A DNA stretch of 64,000 bases from Sclerodactyla briareus. Taxonomy: Eukaryota > Echinodermata > Holothuroidea > Dendrochirotida > Sclerodactylidae. A program made the translations under genes and the position numbers. The notes under the pieces were generated by a model. That model did no database searches, was not told where the DNA came from, and worked only from the letters and a program-made list of their open reading frames with translations. The stretch's first letter is position 1; every line of letters starts with the position of its first letter. The stretch is from contig JAODTK010004477.1 of the NCBI GenBank assembly GCA_026419785.1, forward strand, positions 310,001-374,000, given 5' to 3'. Positions 23,301 through 36,734 of this stretch are shown here, one piece after another.

Positions 23301-26300
23301 TCAGACTTTGGACCTCTGGTGACCTCAGATGATCTCTGACCTGACCCCAAAACAATAGGGTTCATGCACTCATTTGGTGGGGGTGGGGGGGGGGGAAACC
23401 ACCCATACCACTATGCTCATCCATCCAGGTGGGTCGAGTTATCGTGTTTTCACAGGAAAAGCCGAAATTGGCCACATATATTAAATTTCACAAATTTTCT
23501 ATTTTTGACCAAATTCCACCCCGACCTCACAACATATGGCTGTCCTCTTCATAGAAGCTACACCCAAATTTGAACCTGATCAAACCAACCTTCTGGACTT
23601 ATCGTGTTCACCAGTTTTTCAGACAGTTTAGACCCTGGTGACGCTCAGATGACCTCTGACCTGAACCCAAAACAAGGAGTCATTCATGTATTCATTATGG
23701 GGAACACCATACCAGTACTGAAGCTTCATCCGTCCATGTGGGGTCGATTTTTCGTTCACAAGCCAAAATGGCCACCTTAATGCCTTTCACAAATTTTCAC
23801 TATTTTTTGACCCATCCCCCTGCCCTACCCCAAAAACATAGGTTTTCCTGGTACTACCCCCATAAGAAGAGACTACAACACACCAATTGAACCCGATCAG
23901 ACCAACCATTACTGTACTTATCGTGTTCACAAGGTTATCAGACTTTGACCTCTGGTGACCTCAGATGCCTCTGACCAAAATGACACCCCAAAACATAGGG
24001 TATCATAGTACTCAATCAATGGGAAACACAACATACCAAGGGATGAGCATCATTCATCCAGGTGGGGTCGAGTTAATCGTGTTCCACAACCAATTTGCCA
24101 AATTATTGACTTTCATCCACAATTTTACTATTTTTGACCAAAATTCACCAGGGGCCGACCTACAACGGCAAAGGCACTGGATTTCCTGTACTACCGCTAG
24201 AAAGCTACCCACCAAATTTTAACACACCGATCATACCAAACTTCTGGACTTAATCCTGCTTACAAAGTTTCAGACTTTTGAACCTCTCATGGTGACCTCA
24301 CAATGACCTTCTGTAACTGACCCCAAAACAATCGGTTCATGTACTGACTATCATGGGGAACACACATAACTAAGTATGAGCTTCATTCATCCCGTTGGGG
24401 TGGGTCGAGTTTCGTGTTCACGCAGCACCGAAATTTGCCAAACTTATTGTCCTCTTCATCACGAATTTCTTTTTTTGATCAAAATTCCCCCCCGACCTAT
24501 ACCAAAAAACAAGTAGTATGGTTCCTATACTCCAGTCATCCCCTGATCTAACGCACACCACAAACCAAGTCGAACCCGCTCAGACACAACATCTGTGGTC
24601 GGATCGAGTTCACATTAAGGAGGGTTCTTTAGACTTGACCTCTGGTGACCTCATATCATGACCCTCTGACCTTACCACACCCAAAAACACTCAGGGTTCA
24701 TTCCACTCATTATGGGGAACACACATACCAGTATGAGCGTCCACAACATCCATCCAGGTGGGTCGGTGGTATCCCGTGTCACAATGGCCGATATTGGCCA
24801 AATTATTAACTTTTCACAAATTTCTAAATTTTTAAGATGCCAAAATGTCACACCACTGCCCTCACACCAAACTAACAATAGGGTTCACAATAGAAGTACT
24901 CCGTCCATAGGAGCAAGAAAGCTACACACCAAATGTTGAACCTGATCAACACACCATTCTGGACTTATCGTGTTCACAAGGTTTCAACCAGACTTTGACC
25001 GTCTGCTGTGAACCCCAGATTGCCTCTGACCTGACCCCAAAACAAAAGGGTTCATGTACTCATCATGGGGACAACCACATACCAAGTATAGGCTTCATTC
25101 ATCATCCAGGTGGGGTCAGAGTGTATTTTCGTGTGTTCATACGCAGCCAAACAATTTTGCCAAATGGCCTATTGACTTTCAAAAGTTCTATTTTTGACCA
25201 AATTTCACAACCACGACCTAATACCAAAACAATAGGGTCCTGTACTCCCTAAGAAGCTACCACACGAGCTGGGTTTTACAAACGACCGATCAACCAACCA
25301 TTCTGGACCTATCCTGTGTCACAATTTTCAGATTTACCTCTTATTGACCTCAATGTATCTCTTCTGACCTGACCCTAAAAACAATACTAGGTTCAATTGC
25401 CACTCATTGGGGGGAACAATACCACGTATGAGCTCATCATCCAGGTGGGGTCGATTTAATCGTGTTCACAAGCCGAATTGGCCAATTAAATTTTCACAAT
25501 TCTATTTTTGAACGGCACAATCATTTCACTTCACCCCACGACCCTACACCAAACCAATAGGGTTCCTGTACTTCCTTCCTAGAAACTACACACCAAATTT
25601 GAACTGATCAAACACAACCCTAATACTGACTTATCGTGTCACAAGGGTTTTCAAGACTGACCTCTGGTGACCTCAGATGACATCTGACCTGACCCCCAAA
25701 ACAATAGGGTTCATGTACTCATTATGACGGGAACACACACTCCCAAGTATTAGCTTCATCCATCCAGGTGGGGTCGAGTTACTCGTGTTCACACAGCCAA
25801 ATTGGCCAAACATTTATTTGACTTTTCAACACAATTTTTCTATTTTTGACCAAAATTCACCCCTAAACCTACACAAACACCATAGGTTTCCTGTACTCCC
25901 CATAAGAACGCTACACAGCAAATTTTGTGAGCCCGATCAGACCAAGCCATGTCTGGACTTATCTTTTTACACAAGGTTTTCAGACTTTGACCTCTGGTGA
26001 CCTCAGATGGGCCTCTGACCTGACCACCAAAACAATGACATGGTCATGGCTACTCATCCGGGGAACACACATACCAAAGTATGAGCTTCATTCATCCAGG
26101 TGGGGTCGTCGAGTCATCGTATTTCCACCGCCACATTTTGCCCGCATTATTGACTTTAGATCCACAATTATTTCTATTTGCACACAAAAAATCTCACTGG
26201 CCCCGACTCACCCCAAAACAATAGGTTCCTGTACTCCCCATACAAAAGCTAAACACCCAAAAATTTTAACCCGATCATACCAACAATTCTAGACTTATCA

Positions 26301-26326
26301 ACATGTTTCACAAAATTTTCAGCCTT

Positions 26327-26359
26327 TGACCTCTGGTGACCTCATATGACCTCTGACCT
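26327..26359 (-). promoter_or_regulatory. Clean example of the satellite hexamer cluster: DR4-DR4-DR1
   Basis: TGACCT occurs at 26327-26332, 26337-26342, 26347-26352 and 26354-26359. The spacers are CTGG, CATA and C. On the minus strand this is four AGGTCA half-sites, DR1 followed by two DR4, the last three on the same helical face at 10-bp steps. The consensus monomer has the same arrangement (tgacctctggtgacctcagatgacctctgacctgacc region); many individual monomers have lost one half-site by an indel. A nuclear-receptor role is inference. Confidence 0.6.
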
Positions 26360-29300
26360 GACCCCAAAACAATAGGGTTCATGTACTCATCATGGGAACA
26401 CAACTACCAAGAATGAGCTTCATTCATCGTTGGCGTCGAGTTCTCAGTGTTAAAACACGAGCCGAAATTTGACCAAATATATTGACTCTTCACGAATTTT
26501 CTTTTTGACCAAAATTCACAACAACCCCGACCTAAGAACAAAACACAATCGGGTTCCTATATCCCCATGAAAAGCATCACACCAATTCGAACCCGAATCA
26601 GACGCACCCAATAGGATCTGGTCCTAAAATCGAGTTCACAAGTTTTCAGACTTTGACGACATCTGGTGCCCAATCTGATGACTTCTCTGACCTGACCCCA
26701 AAACAATAGGGTTCATCGCCTCATATGGGAAACACAACCTACCAAGTACTGAGCTCACTCCATCCAGGTGGAGGGTCGATTTATCGGTGTTCACAAAAGC
26801 CCCGATATTGGCCCAAATATTACTTTTCACAAATTTTCCTATTTTTGACCAAATTCAACCAACACCCACCCGACCTAACACCACAAAACATAGGGAAATT
26901 TTCCTGTACTATCCCCACAATGCTACAACACCAATTTTACCCGATCAGACCAACCATTTGTGACTTATCGTGTTCACAAGGTTTTCAGACTTTGACCTCT
27001 GTGACACTCAGATTACTCTGACCTGACCCCAGAACAATAGGTTCATGTACTCATCATGGGAAACACACATACGAAGTATGAGCTTAGCTCATCCATCCAG
27101 ATTGGGGTCGAGTTATCGTGTTCACAAGCCGACATTTGCCAATTATTCGTTTTCATTCACAATTTCTATTTTTTGACCAAAATTCAATCACCCCCGACCT
27201 ATACCAAAAACATAGGTGTCCTATACTCCCCATAACAAGCTCTACACCAAATTTTAACCCGATAGACCAACCAATTCTGGACTTATCCCTGTTCACAAGG
27301 ATTTCCAGACTTCCTGGTGACCTCAGATGGCCTCATGACCTGACCCCAAGCAACATGGGTTCATCATGTACTCAGTCATGGGGCACACACATCGCCAGTA
27401 TGAGCTTCATATCATCCAGGTGGGAAAGAGGGTCGTGTTCTCGTGTTCACATGCCAATTGCCAATTATTGACTTTTCACAAATTTTCTATTTTTGACCAA
27501 AATTCAAACCCCAAGACCTACACACCAAAAAACATAGTTCCTGTAATACTCCCCATAAGAAAGCTACACACCAAATTTTTTAACCCTATCATACACCATT
27601 CTGACTTATCTGTTCACAAGTTTTTCAGACTTTGACCTCATGGTGACAATCAGATACCTCTGACCTGACCCCAAAACAATAGGGTTCATGTCCTTCATCA
27701 TGGGGAACACAAATATAATAATGAGCTTCATTCATCCAGTTTTGGGGTCGAGTTATCGTGTTCCCGCGCGAAATTGGTATGCCCAAATTATTGACTCCTC
27801 AAACAAATTTTCTTTTTTTTGACCCCCAAATTCACAAACCACGACCTATACCAAAAACAATAGGTTCCTATCCTCCCCATGACAAAGCACACCCAAATTC
27901 CGAACCCGATTCAGAACCCACCATTTGGTCTATCGGTATCACAAGGTTTTCAGACTTTGACCATCTTTTGACCTCAGAGACCAAATCTGACCGACCCCAA
28001 ACAATAGGGATTTCAAGCACTCATTATGGGGAACACACCTACCAAGTCATGAGCTTCATCCTGCCAGAGTGGAGGTCGAGTTAATACGTGTTCCAAGCAT
28101 TTGTAAGTCCACATTATTGACTTTGTACAATTTTTCTATTTTTGACGAAATTCACGCCCCCTACCTGTACAAAAGCCAAAAACAATACGGGTTTCCTGTA
28201 ACTCTTCATGAAAGGCACTACAACAGGGAGGGACCACACCAAATTTTGAACCTAATCAACCAACAGTTCTGGACTATATCGTGTTCCAAGGTTTTTCAGA
28301 CTATTGACCTCTGTTGACCTCCAAGCTGACCCTCTGATGACCTGACCCAAAACATAGGGTTCATGTACTCATTATGGGGAACACACATACCAGTATGAGG
28401 TTCATCCTCGCAGGTGGGGTCGAGTTATCGTGTGTCACAAAGCACATTGGCCAAATTATTGACTTTCACACATTTTCTATTTTTTGGACCAAAATTCAAC
28501 CCCTGGACCTACAACCAAAACAATGGGGTTTCCTGTACTCACTCCCATAAAAAAAAAAGCTACACCCCAAAATTTGAACCCGAATCAGACCAACCATTTG
28601 TGACTTATCGTGTTCACAAGGTTTTCAGACTTGACCATCTGGTGACCTCAGATGGCTCTTGACCTGACCCCAAACCAATGAGGGTTTCATTTACTCATCA
28701 TGGGGAACACACATACCAAGTATGATCTTAATTCATCCAGGTGGTGTCGAGGTTTATTCGTGTTCACAAGGCCAAATTTGCCAAATTAATTGACTTTTCA
28801 ACAAATTTTTTCTATTTTTGACCAAATTCAAACCCCTGCCCTACACCAAAACAATAGGTTTTCCTGTACTCCCCATAAGAAAGCTACACACTAATTTTAA
28901 CCCGATCAGACCAACATTCCTGGACTTATCCTGTTCACCAGGTTTCAACTTTGACCTCTGGTGACCTCAGATTACCTCTGACCTGACCCCAAACAATAGG
29001 TTCATGTACTCGCATGGGGAACACCCATCCTAAGTCAGAGCTTCATTCATCCAGTTGGGGTTCCGAGTTATCGTGTTCACAGGGAAGGGAAAAAAATCCG
29101 AATTTGCAATTGATTGACTTTGTCATCACCGGAATTTTCTAATTTTTGACAAAGGTTCAACACCGCCTACCTCTAATACCAAAACCAATAGGGTTCCTAT
29201 ACTCCCCATAGAGAAAGCTACCCCAAACTTCGAACCCGATCAGACCAACCATTCTGGACATATCGTGTTTCACAAGGTTCTCAGACGTTGACCGGGTTCA

Positions 29301-32300
29301 TTGTGACCTCATATGACCCTGACCTGACCGGGCCAAAACAATAGGTTTCATCACTCATTAGTGGGGCACCCACATGACCAAGTATACAGCTCAATCCATC
29401 CAGGTGGGGTCGGTTATCGTGTTCACAGCCAAACATAAAAAAATTGGCCAAATTATTCACTTTTTTTTTTTCAACAACTTTTCTATTTTTGACCAAAATT
29501 CACCCCCGACTACACCCACAACCAATGGGTTCCTGTACTATTCATAAGAAAGCTATCACACCAATTTTGAACCTGATCACACCACCAATTCTGGACTTAT
29601 CGTGTTCACAGGTTTAAGACTTTGACCTCGGTGAACCTCAGATCCTCTGACCTGAAACCCAAACATAGGGGTTCATGTCACTCATTCTGGGGAACTCACA
29701 TACCAAGTCAGAGCTTCATCCTCCAGGGTGGGGCGAGTTATCGTGTTCACAAGCCAAAATTGGCCAAATTATTGACTTTTCCCATCACAAATTTCTATTT
29801 TTGACCAAATTCACCCTGACCTACACAAACAACAGGTTTCCTGTACTTCCCAAAAGCTACACACCAAATTATTGAACAACGATCAGATCCAGAACCAGTC
29901 TGGACTTATCGTTTCACAAGGTTTTTCAGACTTTGACACTCTGGTGGACCTCAAAAGAACATGACCTCAAAATGGACCGAACATGACGCACAAACTGAGC
30001 AATAGGTCATGTACTCAGTCCTAGGGAAACACAACATAATAAAACCAGTATGAGCTTCATTCATCAGGTAGGGGTCGAAAGTTAGTCGTGTTCACGACAA
30101 AAAAGACAAACATTTGCCAAATATTGACTTTCACTCACAAATTTTCTATTTTATGCCAACAAATTCCAACCCGACCATATACCAAAAACACTAGGTTTTC
30201 CTGTCTTTTAAAAAACCCATAAGAAGCTACCCACACCACCTTTTAACCCGCTCATACCAACCAATTCTGGACTTTCCTGTTCACAAGTTTTCAGACATAT
30301 TGACCATACTGGTGGACCGCACGATCCAATTGACCTCTTACCTGACCCCAAGACAGAGGTGGTCATGTACTCCTCATGGGGGAACTCACATACTAAGTAT
30401 AGCTTCACTTCATACAGTTGGGGTCGACTGATTAGAAACGATGTTAACAAGCAAATTTGCCAAATTATTCGACTTTTTAACACACTTTTCTATTTTTGAC
30501 GCACAAAAACTTCCCCACCCCCTACCTAATAAACAAAAATCAATAGGGGTTCCTGTACTCCCCCCATGAGGAAGCTACACAGACCAAATTTAACCCAGCT
30601 GCATGACCACCTCTGGAGTACGCCAATCGGGTTCACAAGGTTTCAGACTTTGCTCGCTGGTGACCATCAGGTGACCGCTGACCTTACCCCAAAACATAGG
30701 ACAGTTATGGTGACACGGTCATAATGGGGAACACAACATTACAGTAATAGCTCATTCCACCAGGTGTGGTACAACGGTTTATCGTGTTCACACCTCCGAC
30801 ATTTTGGTTGCCAATTATTACCTTTCCCAAAATTTTCTATTTTTTTTTGAAACCAAATTCATCACCCCACCTAATCAACCCACAAAACAATAGGGTTCTT
30901 GTACTCTTTAACTTCATAAGAAAGCACAATCCCAAATTTGACAACCTGATCAAACAACCCATTCTGGACTTATCGTGTTCACAATTTTAAAGATTTGACC
31001 TCTGGTGACTCAGATAACCTCTGACCTAACCCAAACATAGGTCCATTCTCATTATGGGGCACAAAAAAAGACCACCTAGCCAGTATAGCTTCAAGAAATA
31101 AACATAAAACATACCGTGGGGTCGAGTATCGTGTTCCACAACAAATTGGCCAATTATTGACTTTTCACACATTTTCCATTCTTTAGACCCACATTCACTC
31201 CTGACCTACCCCAAAACAATAGGGTTTCCTGTACTCCCCATAAGAAGCTCCCACCAAATTTTAACCCGATCAGACCAACCATTCCTGAACCATTCATGGA
31301 CTTAGTCCTGTTCACAAAGTTTTCAGACTTTGACCGGGCATCATGTGACTCAGATAACCTCTGACCCGACGCCAAAACCAATAGGGAGATTACATACTCA
31401 TCCTGGGGAACCAACATACTAAGTCGAGCTGTCTTGCTATCCAGATATGGGGTGGCGAGTTTATCCGTGTTCAACAAGCCACACTTTGGCCAAATTTTGA
31501 TTTTCCACAATTTCTATTTTTGACCAAAATTCACCCCCGAACCTAAACCACAAAACAACAGGGTTCCGGTACTCTTCATAAGAAAGCTACAACCAAATTT
31601 GAACCTATCAAACCAACCATTCTGGACTTATCGTTTTCCCAAGGTTTTCAGACTTTGAACCTCTGGTGACCTTCAGATGAGAGACCCCTGACCTGACCCC
31701 AAAAAATTAGGGTTCATGTACTATTATGGGGAACACACATACTCAGTAAGAGCTTCATTCATCCAGTTGGGGGGGGTCAAGTTATCCGTGTTCACAAGCC
31801 TAAATTTGCCAAATTTATGACTTTTCACAAATTTAATTTCTATTTTGACCAAAATTCACACACCCCGACCTATACCAAAACATAGGGTTCTATACTCCCA
31901 CTCCCCATGAGGAAGCTCACACCAATCGAACCCGATCAACCAAACCATTCTGACCTATCGTGTTTACAATGTTCACAGACTTTGAACCTCTTGGTGACCT
32001 CAGATGACCTCTGCACCTGAACCCCAACCCTAGGTTCATGCACTCATTGTTGGGAACCCATATACCAGTATGAGCTTCATCCACCAGGTGGGGTCGAGTT
32101 ATGGCGTGTTCACAGCCGAATATGGCCAAATTATTGGGAACTTTTCACAAAGTTCCATTTTTGACCAAAAATGTCCCCCCCCAAAATTTAAAACAAAAAA
32201 CTTATAATATAAAACATAAACAACAATAGGGTTCCCTGTACTCTTCATAAATAAAGCTACAAACAAACCACAAATTTGACCTCAGATGACCTCTGACCTG

Positions 32301-34370
32301 ACCACCCAAACATAGGGTTACTGCACTCATTATGGGGAACACACCGGAATCCAAGTATTAGCTTCAAATCCAATCCAGGATGGGTCGAGTATCGTGTTCA
32401 CGGGCAGGAGCCGATTGGCCAAATTATTAACTTTTTCACAAATTTGCTATTTTTGACCAAACATTCACACCCCCGACCTACAACCAAACAATAGGGTTCC
32501 TGTCTCTTTCATAAGAAGCTACATCACAAATTTGAAACCTGATCAGACCAACAATTATGGCCTTATCGTGTTCCAAGGTTTCAGATTTTGACCTCTTTAG
32601 ACCTCACATGACCCCCTGACCTGACCGGCCAAAACAAGAGGTGTCATGTACTCATTATGGGGACACAATACCAAGTATGCGCTTCATCCATCCAGTTGGG
32701 GTCGCGTTATCGTGTATACAAGCGGGACAGACGCAAAAATTTGCCAAATTATTGACTTTTCACAATTTCTATTTTTTTTGATTGACCAAAGTCACACCCG
32801 ACCTATACCCAAAAACATACTGGTTTGTACCCCCCATAAGAAGCTACCACCACCAATTTTACCCGATCAGACCATCCATTCTGGCTATCCTGTTCACAAT
32901 GTTTCAGACTTGGTGACCCTCTGTGATGACCCATGCATATTTCACTCTGACACCGACCCCAAACAATGATTATGTTCCTCATCATGGGGAACACCCTAAC
33001 ATACTAAGCATTATGACTCTTTCATCCACGTGGGGATGAGTTATCGTTTTCACAAGCCAAATTTGCCAACATATTGCCTTTTTCACAATTTTCTCTTTTT
33101 TGAACAAAAATTCCACCCCCGAACCCTACACAAAAACAACATGTTTCCTGTACTCTTCAATAGAAAAAAGCTACACACCAAATTTGAACCTGCATCAAAA
33201 ACCAAACCTATTCTGGACTTATCGTGCACAAGGTTTTCAGCTTTGACCTCTGTGACCTCAGATGACCCCTGACCGTACCCCAAACATAGGGTTTATGTAC
33301 TCCTTATGGGGAACACAATACCAATAATGAGCTTCATCCATCAAATTGGGGTCAAGTATAATCGTGTTCACCAGCCAAAGTGGCCAATTATTGACTTTTC
33401 CAAATTTCTATTTTGACCAAAATTCACAACCCGACATAACCAAAAACAATAGGGTTCCTGTACTCCCATAGAAAACCACTCAAATTTTAACCCGATCAGA
33501 CCAACCCATTCTTGGACCTTACCGTTCAAAATGTTTCAGACTTTGTACCTCTGGTGACCTCAGGTGACCTCTGCCCGACCCAAAACAATAGGGTTCATGT
33601 CCCTGCAATCATGGGGAACACACCATACCAAGTATGACCTTCAAAAATTCATCCAGTTGGGGTCGAGTATCGTGTTCACAAGCGAAAAATTTGCCAAATT
33701 CTATTGACTTTTCACAAATTTTCTATGGACCAAAATTCACCCCCGCACTATACCAAAAACTATGGGTTCCTGTACTCCCCATAAGACGCTACAACAACAC
33801 CAATTTGAACCCGATCCGACCAACTATTCTGGACCTATCGTGTTCCCAAGGTTTTCAACTTTGACCATCTGGTGACCTCAGATGACAACTCACCTGACCC
33901 CCAAAAACATAATGTTCATGCACTCATTAATGGGGAACACCATACCAAGTATGAGCTTCATCCATCCGGTGGGGGTCGAGTTTAATCGTGTCACAATCCG
34001 AAATTGGCCCAAATTATTGACTTGTCACAAATTTTCTATTTTTGACCAAAATTCACCCTACCTACACCAAAACAATAGTGTTCCTGTACTCAACCCATAA
34101 GAAAAGGACTACACTCCAAATTGAACCCGATCAAGACCAACCATTCTGGAACTTACGTGTTCACAGGTTTTCAGACTTTGACTCTGGTGGCCCCAGATGG
34201 CCTCTGACCTGACCCAAACAATAAGGTTCATGTACTCATCTGGGGAACACACAACCAAGTATGAGCTTCATTCATCCAAGTTGGGGTCATGTTAGCGTGT
34301 TCACAAGCCACAATGTGCCGAATTTACTTTTCAAACAAATTTTTTCTATTTTTACCAAATTCACACCTCC

Positions 34371-34418
34371 CGGGGGGGTGGGTGGGGGAGGGGGGGGGGG
34401 GGGGGGGTGGGGTGAACG
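34371..34418 (+). repeat. G-rich insertion in a satellite monomer
   Basis: A run of G with single T or A breaks interrupts a monomer between 'attcacacctcc' and 'aacggctataccaaaaac'. A shorter G tract sits at 23380-23395 in a different place in another monomer. G tracts of this length can form G-quadruplexes. They could also be sequencing artefacts. Confidence 0.6.
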
Positions 34419-34986
34419 GCTATACCAAAAACATAGTTTCCTGTTACTCTCCCCCTAAGAAGCTACCACCATTTTACCGATCAGACCAACCATTCTGGAC
34501 TTATCCGGGTTCACAAGTTTTCAGACTTTGACGTCTGGTGACCACCTCAGATGACCCTCTGACCTGACCCAGAAAACAATCGGGTTCATGTACTCATCAT
34601 GGGGAACACACATACTAAAGTATGAGCTTTCATTCATCGAGTTGGGGGCGAGTTATCGTGTTTCCCAATCGAAATTATGCCAAATTATTTGACTTTTGTA
34701 AAATTTCTATTTTTTGACCCAAAATTCACCCCTGAACCATACACCAACAACACAAGGGTTCCTGTCCTGTACTCCCATAAGAAAGCTACACCCAAATTTA
34801 ACCCGATCAGACCAACCATTCTGAAACTTTATCGTGTTTCACAGGTTTTCAGACTTTGACCTCTGTTACCTCAGCTTACTCTGACATGACCCCAAACATA
34901 GGTTAATGTACCCATCATGGAGAACACCTAAAAGTATGAGGCTTCATCCATCCCGGTGGGGTCGATTTATGTGTCACATGCCAGGC

Positions 34987-35051
34987 GTCACACACTACAT
35001 TCATACACACCACACACACACACACAACACCACCCACACACACACACACTG
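34987..35051. repeat. CA microsatellite at the right end of the array
   Basis: Imperfect (CA)n follows the last monomer after 'catgccaggcgtcacac'. The same junction recurs at 37917-37980 in the duplicated copy and, diverged, at 46339-46367 after the single-copy relative. Confidence 0.85.
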
Positions 35052-36734
35052 CATGACTGCATAGATTCCTCCGACTCGTCAAGGAATCGAAAACTCGGTA
35101 AAATATCCTAACAACAGGGCAATCCCCGGAGTTGCAGGGACTCATCCGCAAATGTTGAACTATTAATTTGTTTCTACTTGCTACCTTTTCGCGAGTTGCA
35201 AAAGGACAAATTTATCAAATTTGTTCTGAAACAGACATTTTCCCCCCAAAAAAATTCCTTTCCATGGAATTTCAGTTAATTTACGGCATAAATGTTGGGA
35301 AACACCCTATTTTTTGATTCTTTGTACCTTCTTCTGAAATTTGGACTCATTCAGTCCTCCAATCTCAATAAACCAAAACCGGACGATTTTCCGAACTTCC
35401 AAATTTAGCAAAAATCTATTCCCCCCCCCCTACAATTGGCATTTTTGGTAATTTTGGGCTGAGTGCATGCAACTGGAACAGTGTCATTTGTGCCTTTTTA
35501 CATTGCTACACAGTTTGAAATCATCCAGTATTGGAATAAGTAAATATCTGAAAACTAGGAAAACTTGTAACTGAGAAATTGTCCCAAAATTTGTCTTTTG
35601 CCTGCCTAATGCCCCAATTTGATAGTTTCCGTATAATGTTGAAGCAACTTATATGTGTTTCGTGACTTTACAGCGTGTGCAAAATTTCACTCGTTCAGCC
35701 ACTCTAACAAGGAGATATTTGCGAAAAACCTCAAAATCTGACGGACACGCAACACACACAACAACAACACACGACCACAAACGTACACTTTGCGAATTGA
35801 AGGCTCATTGCTTGGATCACCCGCACCCCATGGGTTACCCGCCCATGGGTACTCCTCATGATAATACCAAAAAACCACCATCTCTGGTTACCGTAGCCAC
35901 CGTTGCTATGGCAACCCGCAACAGTATAGAGGTAATGCGCATGACGACAATATCTCATCCGGGCCAACATACGGGACGATGAGATAATTCTTGATCGCTG
36001 CCAACAACGTACACACATCCCCCTCCGTATATAACATGACTTGCTCTGTAAAATATGTTTTAGTGGTCTTTTTTTCACGCTCACCATGGTGCTTATCCTT
36101 CAGTTTTAACAACTGTCCTTTCCAGATCAGGTTGGGTCTAATGACAGCTCAGTGCCAATGTTGCAATCTTCCTCGGGTAAATCCCTCGTCACCAGGAGTC
36201 TCAGTCCTCTTCATTATTCACTGACCTGGTTCATTCCATTTAAAAACAAACTGATATAATCCCAATCACATCGAAAGTTATTACTTGGCTACCTGTGGAT
36301 TTCTTCGTACCCTTGCTGTTCAATTAGACTACATTTGCCTGGAAACCAATCGAATGTTTCAAAACCATTATCCAAGGGCTTTAGTTCCGGTATACTTCGT
36401 CCCCTAGTATTTGGTAATTGAAAGTAAATAAATAATTTGTAATATCCTCGTTTTCCCCAATGTTCAGATTGTATTGTAGTCGTTTTAAGATTGCGCTTCT
36501 GCAAATGCGCATATTGTTGCTGTTTAATTCATATAGGGCCTATTGGTATATGCTAGTCTGGGGAAACATGGTGTTAAAGTAACTCTTTTATAAATACTGG
36601 TACATGTAACTGATTCACTACATACCTCAGTTGCTCCTCGGTCTGTCCTCCTCCATTGAGCGATTCGACCACGTCCGGGGACCAGCTCGCTACTGTCAAG
36701 GTGAACGGCTTTTAGACCCTCGTGTAAGTCGATC
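35051..36734. repeat. Left copy of a tandem segmental duplication (unique part)
   Basis: This ~1.7-kb non-satellite segment repeats at 37981-39671. Shared words include cgactcgtcaaggaatcgaaaactcggtaaaatat, cacttgctaccttttcgcgagttgcaaa, tccatggaatttca, acggcataaatgttggg, tgtaatatcctcgttttcccaatgt and catatagggcctattggtatatgctagtctggg. The copies are offset by about 2.94 kb. At 36734 the match stops in the middle of a death-domain exon and satellite resumes (cataggtttttcatgtactcc). Only the right copy continues into the intact gene. Confidence 0.9.
36626..36734 (-). pseudogene. Truncated duplicate of the death-domain exon
   Basis: This is a copy of the last ~110 bases of the death-domain exon at 39560-39850, including the donor (CTGAG|GTATGTAG at 36626/36625). 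The shared minus-strand text runs from cgacttacacgagggtctaaaagccgttcac to gcaactgaggtatgtag. It differs by several 1-2 bp indels that break the frame. The 5' part of the exon is absent because the duplication breakpoint falls inside it. It has no acceptor of its own and is not expected to be used. Confidence 0.85.

Larger units (their letters stand above)
20350..34985. repeat. Giant satellite array, monomer about 328 bp, about 44 copies
   Basis: The monomer reads, in order: a TGACCT cluster; caaaacaatagggttcatgt; actcatcatggggaacaca; ccaagtatgagcttcat; ccaggtggggtcgagttatc; ttggccaaattattgactttt; tctatttttgaccaaaattc; cctgtactccccataagaaag; and ccgatcagaccaaccattct. Counting the 'ctggacttatcgtgttcac' word gives 43 occurrences from 20745 to 34830, a mean spacing of about 328 bp. 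Monomers differ mostly by 1-3 bp indels. The left end (about 20350-20400, gaaaccataaagccaaaaggc) and the right end (about 34970-34990, catgccaggcg then CA repeats) are shared with a short relative at 45.7-46.4 kb, so the array grew inside a defined interspersed element. Confidence 0.95.

Noticed and set aside
24712..25252. Second gene or telomere-like repeat inside the array
   Set aside because: The apparent differences are indel-rich satellite monomers only.
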